DNA from: an uncultured Clostridia bacterium | GTDB taxonomy: Bacteria; Bacillota; Clostridia; TANB77; CAG-508 | Assembly (NCBI GenBank): GCA_947625565.1 | Contig: CANQOU010000041.1 | Span: 1 to 9,337, forward strand | Direction of reading: 5' to 3' | Length of the DNA stretch: 9,337 bases | Shown here: piece by piece, positions 4,953-9,337 of the stretch | Numbering within the stretch: position 1 is the first letter of the stretch | Layout: every line of letters starts with the position of its first letter | The notes under the pieces: model-generated | Told to the model about the DNA's origin: nothing | Seen by the model: the letters and a program-made list of their open reading frames with translations, nothing else | Databases searched by the model: none | Position numbers and translations under genes: made by a program

Positions 4953-5216
4953 ATGGCACATAAAAAAGGGCAAGGTAGTAGCCACAACGGTCGAGAAAGT
5001 GAATCAAAACGTCTAGGAGTAAAAAGAACAGACGGACAGTTTGTACTAGCTGGAAATATCTTAATTAGACAAAGAGGAACTAATGTGCACCCAGGTGTTA
5101 ATGTAGGAAAAGGTAGCGATGATACTTTATATGCATTGATTGATGGAAATGTTAAATTTGAAAGAAAAGGAAGAGATAAAAAGCAAGTTAGTGTATATCC
5201 AGTAGAAGCTAAATAA
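4953..5216 (+). CDS. rpmA: 50S ribosomal protein L27
   Basis: A protein of 87 residues, full length for L27, a large-subunit protein whose N-terminus reaches the peptidyl transferase centre. MAHKKGQGSSHNGRESESKR at the start is followed by LGVKR, GGI-like AGNILIRQRGT (30-40), a VHPGVNVGKG turn (42-51) and the FERKGRDKKQVSVYP end. The N-terminus begins directly with MAHKKG as in E. coli. It lacks the short cleavable extension, ending in a phenylalanine-rich site, found in most Firmicute L27 proteins and removed by Prp protease. AAGGGAGTG gives the ribosome-binding site. The gene follows rplU by 30 nt, with no prp (ysxB) gene between, and ends before a strong terminator. Confidence 0.97.
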   Translation: MAHKKGQGSSHNGRESESKRLGVKRTDGQFVLAGNILIRQRGTNVHPGVNVGKGSDDTLYALIDGNVKFERKGRDKKQVSVYPVEAK

Positions 5217-5231
5217 AAAATATTTATAGAT

Positions 5232-5270
5232 ATAAATGTGAATACAAAATGTATTTACATTTATTTTTTT
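5232..5270 (+). terminator. Intrinsic terminator of rplU-rpmA
   Basis: AAATGTGAATACA (5234-5246) pairs with TGTATTTACATTT (5250-5262) through one G-U pair around an AAA loop. Two more A-T pairs extend the base, and seven T follow (5264-5270). It lies 15 nt after the rpmA stop. Confidence 0.92.
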
Positions 5271-5291
5271 ATAAAAAATTTCTAAAAAGCA

Positions 5292-5320
5292 TTTACAAAA
5301 AAAATATTTTTGTATAAAAT
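5292..5320 (+). promoter_or_regulatory. Promoter of the glycosyltransferase gene
   Basis: TTTACA (5292-5297) and TAAAAT (5315-5320) are spaced by 17 bp; an overlapping TATAAA at 5313 is an alternative -10. It follows the rpmA terminator, and the leader to the gene would be about 48 nt. Confidence 0.6.
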
Positions 5321-5374
5321 ATACTAGAAGAAAAATGTCAAAAAACGAAAGAAAATGAAGAAAGGGGTATGTCA

Positions 5375-6667
5375 ATGAAAATATTGATGTTGACTTGGGA
5401 GTACCCACCAAGAGTAGTAGGAGGCATATCACGCGTAGTATGTGATTTGTCTAGAACATTATTAAAAGATGGACATGAAGTAACAGTTATTACATATAGA
5501 GATGGAGATACACCGTATTTTGAAGACGATAAAGGTGTTAAAGTATATAGAGTAGATAATTATATGATAAACCCAAATAATTTTATAGACTGGATTATGC
5601 AACTAAACTTTTCAATGATAGCAAAAGCAAATGAATTGATAGCAGAACAAGGAAATTTTGATGTAATACATGCACATGATTGGTTAGTTGCAAATGCAGC
5701 AAAAACTTTAAAAAATTCATATAATATTCCAATCGTATCAACAATTCATGCAACAGAAGCAGGGAGAAATAGTGGAATACATGACGAAACACAAAGATAT
5801 ATAAATGATACAGAATGGATGCTAACATATGAATCTTCAGAAGTAATTGTAAATAGTAACTATATGAAAAATGAATTACAAAGATTATTTGGACTACCAT
5901 ATGAAAAAATAAATGTCATACCAAATGGAGTAAATGCAAACCTATATAATGGAATAGAAAGAGATTATAACTTTAGAAGAAAATTTGCAATGGATAATGA
6001 AAAGATTATATTATTTATGGGAAGACTAGTATATGAGAAAGGAGTACAACATCTAATTTCAGCAATGCCAAAAATATTACAAGGATATCATGATTCTAAA
6101 CTAGTAATTTGTGGCAAAGGTGGAATGCTAGAAGAACTAAAACAACAAGTAAATTATCTAGGAATTTCAGAAAAAGTATATTTTGCTGGGTATATGCAAG
6201 GAAAAAATGTACAAAAAATGTATAAAGCGGCAGATGTTGCAGTATTTCCAAGTTTATATGAACCATTTGGAATAGTAGCATTAGAGGCAATGTTATCAGA
6301 AAATCCAATAGTTGTATCAGACATTGGAGGATTAAATGAAATAGTAGAGCATAGAGTGAATGGAATGAAAACTTATTGTGGAAATCCAAATTCAATAGCA
6401 GACTCAATTCTAGAAGTTCTATATGACCATAAACTATGTGCAGATATGGCAAAAAAAGCAAAAAGCAAAGTAAGAAATCAATACAATTGGAGCACAATAG
6501 CACAAGACACACATTTTGCTTACCAAAAAGCAATTTGTCAATCAGTAGCAGAAAAACAAAAAAGGCAGCTTGAACAAGAAAGAGCAAGAAAAGCTAAAAA
6601 AGCAGACAATTCAGAAAAACAAATTGCAAATTTACTTAACTTTAGAAAACGTCAAGCATATGCATAA
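5375..6667 (+). CDS. GT4-family glycosyltransferase (glycogen synthase-like)
   Basis: A cytoplasmic GT-B fold glycosyltransferase of 430 residues that uses a nucleotide sugar. The N-terminal domain has MLTWEYPPRVVGGISR (5-20), with the glycine pair that contacts the donor, and HAHDW (99-103). The C-terminal domain has the donor-site MGRLVYEKG (215-223), ICGKGG (245-250), the retaining-enzyme E-x7-E motif EPFGIVALE (296-304) and SDIGGLNEIV (315-324). The pattern resembles bacterial and archaeal glycogen/starch-synthase-like GT4 enzymes, but the acceptor and sugar cannot be told from sequence. Residues 385-430 add a Lys/Glu/Arg-rich, helix-forming tail outside the fold. ATG 5375 is chosen because AAAGGGG (5361-5367) lies 7 nt before it; ATG 5369 has only 1 nt. 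It is a single-gene unit with its own promoter and terminator. Confidence 0.88.
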   Translation: MKILMLTWEYPPRVVGGISRVVCDLSRTLLKDGHEVTVITYRDGDTPYFEDDKGVKVYRVDNYMINPNNFIDWIMQLNFSMIAKANELIAEQGNFDVIHAHDWLVANAAKTLKNSYNIPIVSTIHATEAGRNSGIHDETQRYINDTEWMLTYESSEVIVNSNYMKNELQRLFGLPYEKINVIPNGVNANLYNGIERDYNFRRKFAMDNEKIILFMGRLVYEKGVQHLISAMPKILQGYHDSKLVICGKGGMLEELKQQVNYLGISEKVYFAGYMQGKNVQKMYKAADVAVFPSLYEPFGIVALEAMLSENPIVVSDIGGLNEIVEHRVNGMKTYCGNPNSIADSILEVLYDHKLCADMAKKAKSKVRNQYNWSTIAQDTHFAYQKAICQSVAEKQKRQLEQERARKAKKADNSEKQIANLLNFRKRQAYA

Positions 6668-6679
6668 AAATACAATGGG

Positions 6680-6724
6680 ACCGATTTTTAATGGGCATTT
6701 GTCCCATCAATAATCGGTTTTTTT
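6680..6724 (+). terminator. Intrinsic terminator of the glycosyltransferase gene
   Basis: The outer stem ACCGATT (6680-6686) pairs with AATCGGT (6712-6718) and the inner stem ATGGG (6691-6695) with CCCAT (6703-6707). Seven T (6718-6724) follow. A competing pairing, ATGGGAC (6675-6681) with GTCCCAT (6701-6707), would break the outer stem. Confidence 0.9.
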
Positions 6725-6777
6725 GAACAAAAATTAGATAAGTTCGCAAATTCTACAAATTTAGCAAAAAAATAGTG

Positions 6778-6783
6778 TATAAT
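6778..6783 (+). promoter_or_regulatory. Possible -10 element upstream of era
   Basis: A perfect TATAAT preceded by GTG lies 17 nt before the era start. No convincing -35 hexamer is seen at 16-18 bp. Since a terminator precedes the gene, some promoter is needed here, but this one would start transcription within or just before the Shine-Dalgarno sequence. Confidence 0.45.
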
Positions 6784-6799
6784 AAGAGAGGAGAAGATG

Positions 6800-7702
6800 A
6801 TGGAAGAATTCAAATCTGGTTTTGTAACAATTATAGGAAGAACTAATGTAGGAAAATCTACACTACTTAATTTATTAGTAGGAGAAAAAGTTGCAGCAAT
6901 TGCAAATAAAGTACAAACAACAAGAACTGCAATAAAAGGAATTGTAAATAGAAAAACTTCACAAATAATTTTTACAGATACACCAGGAATTCATAAACCA
7001 AAACATAAACTAAATGAAACTATGGTAGAAACATCATTTGCTAGCCTAAAGGATGCAGACATTATTCTATTTTTAATTGAAGCAACAAGCAAAGATATAG
7101 GAAAAGGAGACCAAAAGATTATTGAAAAACTAAAGGAAGCAAATAGAAAAACCATCTTAATAATTAACAAAATAGATTTAGTAAAAAAAGAAGAATTATT
7201 AGAATTGATAAAAAAATATAATCAAGAATATTCTTATGAAGCAATAATACCAATTTCAGCATTGCAGACAAAATATAAAGAAACAATTTTAGAAGAAATA
7301 GAAAAGCACTTAAAAGTAGGACCTGCATATTATGATATAGAAGAATATACAGACCAAACATTAAGACAATTAGCAGAAGAAACAATTAGAGAAAAGGCTT
7401 TAAACTTATTACAAGACGAAGTACCACATGGAATATATATTGAAGTACAAAAAATACAATTACGAAAAAATAAACAAAATGAAGATATTTACGATATAGA
7501 AGCAACCATATATTGTATAAGAGAATCACATAAAGGTATTATAATAGGAAAAAATGGTGAAATGCTAAAAAAGATAGGAAGATCAGCTAGGATAGAAATG
7601 GAAAAAAACTTTGGCTTAAAAGTGAATTTAAAAACTTGGGTAAAAGTCAAAGAAAATTGGATAGACAATCCAAGCATTGTTGATAAATTCAAATTAAAAT
7701 AG
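6800..7702 (+). CDS. era: GTPase Era, ribosome assembly factor
   Basis: A protein of 300 residues, the normal Era length. Era binds the 3' end of 16S rRNA during 30S maturation and is usually essential. The GTPase domain (about 5-170) shows the P-loop GRTNVGKST (13-21), switch region QTTRTAI (39-45), DTPG (60-63), NKID (123-126) and SAL (153-155). The C-terminal KH domain has the GIIIGKNGEMLKKIG segment (246-260), with the IGxxG RNA-binding loop, and ends in LKTWVKVKENWIDNP. The P-loop carries Thr15 where nearly all Era proteins have Pro. ATG 6800 is chosen because AGGAG (6789-6793) is 6 nt upstream; ATG 6797, which adds one Met, is 3 nt away. It starts the era-yqzL-recO cluster, a conserved Firmicute order, though dgkA and cdd are not upstream. 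Confidence 0.97.
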   Translation: MEEFKSGFVTIIGRTNVGKSTLLNLLVGEKVAAIANKVQTTRTAIKGIVNRKTSQIIFTDTPGIHKPKHKLNETMVETSFASLKDADIILFLIEATSKDIGKGDQKIIEKLKEANRKTILIINKIDLVKKEELLELIKKYNQEYSYEAIIPISALQTKYKETILEEIEKHLKVGPAYYDIEEYTDQTLRQLAEETIREKALNLLQDEVPHGIYIEVQKIQLRKNKQNEDIYDIEATIYCIRESHKGIIIGKNGEMLKKIGRSARIEMEKNFGLKVNLKTWVKVKENWIDNPSIVDKFKLK

Positions 7703-7748
7703 AATAAAAAGTTCAAAACTGCACAAGATAAAAAGGGAGATGATAAAC

Positions 7749-7922
7749 ATGATAAAGAAAATTGCATGGGAAGCATTTAAACATACAGGTGATATAAATA
7801 CCTTTTTAGAATTGAAGCAAATTGAAGGAATAGAAAAAAATATAGATAAGGGAACAAATATAGAGGAAATACAAAAAATACAAAAAATAACAAATGTAAA
7901 TTTGGAGGATATATGGCAATAA
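7749..7922 (+). CDS. yqzL: YqzL-family small protein
   Basis: A small protein of 57 residues between era and recO, exactly where yqzL lies in Bacillus. The N-terminus IKKIAWEAFKHTGDINTFLE (2-21) matches the family pattern of a W/F pair, then TG, then a D/N-x-F/Y-L-x-x-K segment. The rest is charged and probably helical. Function is unknown in the family as far as I know. AGGGAGA at 7734-7740 is 8 nt before ATG 7749, while the earlier in-frame ATG 7740 overlaps it, so 7749 is used. The stop overlaps the recO start by 10 nt, so translation is probably coupled. Confidence 0.82.
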   Translation: MIKKIAWEAFKHTGDINTFLELKQIEGIEKNIDKGTNIEEIQKIQKITNVNLEDIWQ

Positions 7923-8641
7923 CAAAAATAAGTGGAATTGTATTGTCTGAAAACAATATGGGAGACTATGATAAGATGCTAACAATGTTAACACCAAATT
8001 TTGGAAAAATATCTTGTAGTGCAAAAGGTGCTAGAAAACCAAATAGTAGTCTCCTTGCGGGAACGCAAATGTTTTGCTTTGGAGAATATCTAATGTATAA
8101 AGGGACAAGTACATATCATATAAATTCATGCGAAACTATAGAGATGTTTTATAAAATTAGAACAGATTTGGAAAAACTAAAATATGCAATACATATTGAT
8201 AAAATAATATTAGATGTAACAGAAGAAAATGAAAATTGTTACAATATTTTACAACTACTTTTAAATACATTATATACAATAGCAGAAACAGAAAAAAATC
8301 TAGATTTAATTCTTTCTATTTTTAAAATGAGACTATTATGTATATTAGGTTTTACTCCTAGAGTTTTAACATGCACAAATTGTAATACAAAAGAAAACTT
8401 GACTTTTTTCAGTATAAAAGATAATGGATTTAAATGTGATGCATGTGGAAGACAAGATAAATCAAGTATACAAATGTCAGAAAGCACCCAAAATGCAATA
8501 AAATATGTAGTAACAGCACCACCTAAAAAACTATTTTCCTTTGAATTAAAAGATGGAGCTTTAGAAGAATTCAAATTGATTAGTAAAATATATTTTAATC
8601 AAAAATTAGAAAAAGAATATGTAATTGAGAATTTATTTTAA
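7913..8641 (+). CDS. recO: DNA repair protein RecO
   Basis: A protein of 242 residues, close to the usual RecO length. RecO works with RecR and RecF to load RecA on SSB-coated single-stranded DNA in recombinational repair. The N-terminal OB-fold has ITKISGIVLSENNMGDYDKM (3-22) and the GKISCSAKGARKPNSSL segment (31-47), a family signature. A helical middle follows, then a zinc-binding site with Cys154, Cys157, Cys175 and Cys178 in two C-x2-C pairs. Near the end, AIKYVVTAPPKKLFSFEL is typical. GGAGG at 7904-7908, inside yqzL, lies 4 nt before the ATG. The gene overlaps yqzL by 10 nt and probably shares the era transcript. No terminator follows it. Confidence 0.95.
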   Translation: MAITKISGIVLSENNMGDYDKMLTMLTPNFGKISCSAKGARKPNSSLLAGTQMFCFGEYLMYKGTSTYHINSCETIEMFYKIRTDLEKLKYAIHIDKIILDVTEENENCYNILQLLLNTLYTIAETEKNLDLILSIFKMRLLCILGFTPRVLTCTNCNTKENLTFFSIKDNGFKCDACGRQDKSSIQMSESTQNAIKYVVTAPPKKLFSFELKDGALEEFKLISKIYFNQKLEKEYVIENLF

Positions 8642-8657
8642 AACTTTTAGAAAAATG

Positions 8658-8686
8658 TTGAAAAAAAACAAAAGAACATATATAAT
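8658..8686 (+). promoter_or_regulatory. Promoter of hpf
   Basis: TTGAAA (8658-8663) and a perfect TATAAT (8681-8686) are spaced by 17 bp. Start is predicted near 8692, giving a leader of about 20 nt that holds the AAGGAG at 8698-8703. Stationary-phase or sigma-B/H motifs, often linked to hpf in Bacillus, are not visible. Confidence 0.82.
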
Positions 8687-8711
8687 AGGGGGGAAGGAAG
8701 GAGCGATTTAT

Positions 8712-9239
8712 ATGAAAATAAAGATAATAGGTAAAGAACTAAAGGTAACAGAGGCATTAAATGACTATGTAGAAAAGAAATTAGATAGAATTGAAAAATA
8801 TTTTGAAGATGCAGAAGCAGATGTTACTCTAAGAACAGAAAAAAATGCACAAATTGCTGAAATTTATGTTATCGCAAATGGAGAAAAATTCAGAGCAGTA
8901 ACAGAAGATAAAGACTTATATGCATCTATAGATAAAGATATTGACATTCTTGAAGGACAAATTAGAAAATCAAAAACAAGAAAAGAAAAAATGATAAGAG
9001 AAGGTTCTATTCGTAATATGGAAATTGAGACAAATGAAGAAAAAGAAATTACAAATGAAATCATTAAAACATCATACTATGAATTAAAACCAATGTTACC
9101 AGAAGATGCAATGTTTAAATTACAAGAACAACCAACACATAATTTCCTAGTATTCATAAATGTAGAAACAGGAAAGGTTAATGCAATACATAAATTAAAA
9201 GACGGAAAAAACTATGGCTTAGTAGAGCCAGAAGCATAA
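8712..9239 (+). CDS. hpf: Long-form ribosome hibernation promoting factor (HPF/YvyD)
   Basis: A protein of 175 residues, the long type found in Firmicutes. The N-terminal S30AE/RaiA-like domain (about 1-97), with MKIKIIGKELKVTEALNDYV and the EKNAQIAEIYVIANG strand, binds the 30S decoding region. A charged linker (98-118) follows. The C-terminal dimerisation domain (119-175) shows KPMLPEDAMFKLQ (126-138), HNFLVFINVETGKVNAIHK (143-161) and DGKNYGLVEP (164-173). The long form alone joins two 70S ribosomes into inactive 100S dimers. AAGGAG at 8698-8703 with 8 nt spacing fixes ATG 8712; the frame is open back to 8625, but that region holds the promoter. It stands as its own transcription unit. No terminator is visible in the 98 bases left. 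Confidence 0.96.
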   Translation: MKIKIIGKELKVTEALNDYVEKKLDRIEKYFEDAEADVTLRTEKNAQIAEIYVIANGEKFRAVTEDKDLYASIDKDIDILEGQIRKSKTRKEKMIREGSIRNMEIETNEEKEITNEIIKTSYYELKPMLPEDAMFKLQEQPTHNFLVFINVETGKVNAIHKLKDGKNYGLVEPEA

Positions 9240-9337
9240 CTCCCACTTTTTAATTAAACGATTTAACATGATAGGGATATAAATGCTGCAAAAAATATAA
9301 GAAAAGAAGGAATGAAACTAGCAATAGCATGATAAAT

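Noticed and set aside
4706..4987. Minus-strand open frames rich in Cys, Phe and Val opposite the L21 tail
   Set aside because: Mirror of the low-complexity L21 tail; no ribosome-binding site and no plausible protein composition.
8625..8711. In-frame upstream start for hpf
   Set aside because: It lies over the hpf promoter and would add residues not found in HPF; AAGGAG points to ATG 8712.
9312..9337. Possible gene start at the right end (ATG 9312 or ATG 9329)
   Set aside because: The ATG at 9312 reaches a stop after six codons. The one at 9329 is open to the edge, but its nearest Shine-Dalgarno sequence is about 17 nt away and only three codons are visible.
1..9337. CRISPR arrays, insertion sequences, phage genes or attachment sites at the tRNA
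   Set aside because: No regularly spaced repeats, transposase or integrase genes, or duplicated tRNA 3' end seen in the window.

Overview
The window looks like a chromosomal segment of a low-GC, Gram-positive-type bacterium, most likely an uncultured Clostridia-like Firmicute. Base composition is strongly AT-rich and all supported genes lie on the + strand. Promoters are sigma-A-like with short spacers, and Shine-Dalgarno sequences are strong GGAGG types. TGA is used as a stop (orf4 and orf5 of the surface operon), so the standard code fits and a code-4 Mollicute is unlikely. The era-yqzL-recO order and the L21 leader before rplU are typical of Firmicutes.

Layout. (1) 85-453: a small four-helix membrane protein of the DUF3792/TIGR04086 type. 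(2) 672-3342: a tight five-gene operon behind a consensus promoter (534-562). It encodes a TasA/camelysin-like exported protein, a SipW/ER-type signal peptidase, a membrane-anchored protein, a second TasA-like paralog and another anchored protein. This is the accessory and most unusual part of the window. (3) 3410-3484: tRNA-Gln(CUG) with its own promoter, followed after 23 nt by the N-terminal half of a split transketolase. (4) 4330-5270: promoter, L21 leader RNA, rplU with a long low-complexity tail, rpmA and a strong terminator. (5) 5375-6724: a GT4-family glycosyltransferase with its own promoter and terminator. (6) 6800-8641: era, yqzL and recO. (7) 8712-9239: long-form hpf with its own promoter. 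The last 98 bases hold no gene I can support.

How the genes work together. The surface operon reads as a dedicated export unit: SipW-type peptidases in Bacillus mature TasA/camelysin fibre subunits, and here the peptidase sits among its probable clients. The rest is housekeeping: ribosomal proteins L21 and L27, ribosome assembly (Era), ribosome hibernation (HPF), recombination repair (RecO), pentose phosphate metabolism and glycan synthesis.

Points of most interest are the SipW/TasA-like operon and its regulatory palindromes; a GAAA-capped hairpin that covers the only Shine-Dalgarno-like sequence before the third gene; a palindrome over the tRNA promoter; apparent tRNA-mRNA co-transcription; the joint absence of the Prp protease gene and of the L27 N-terminal extension; and an N-terminal transketolase subunit without an adjacent C-terminal partner.
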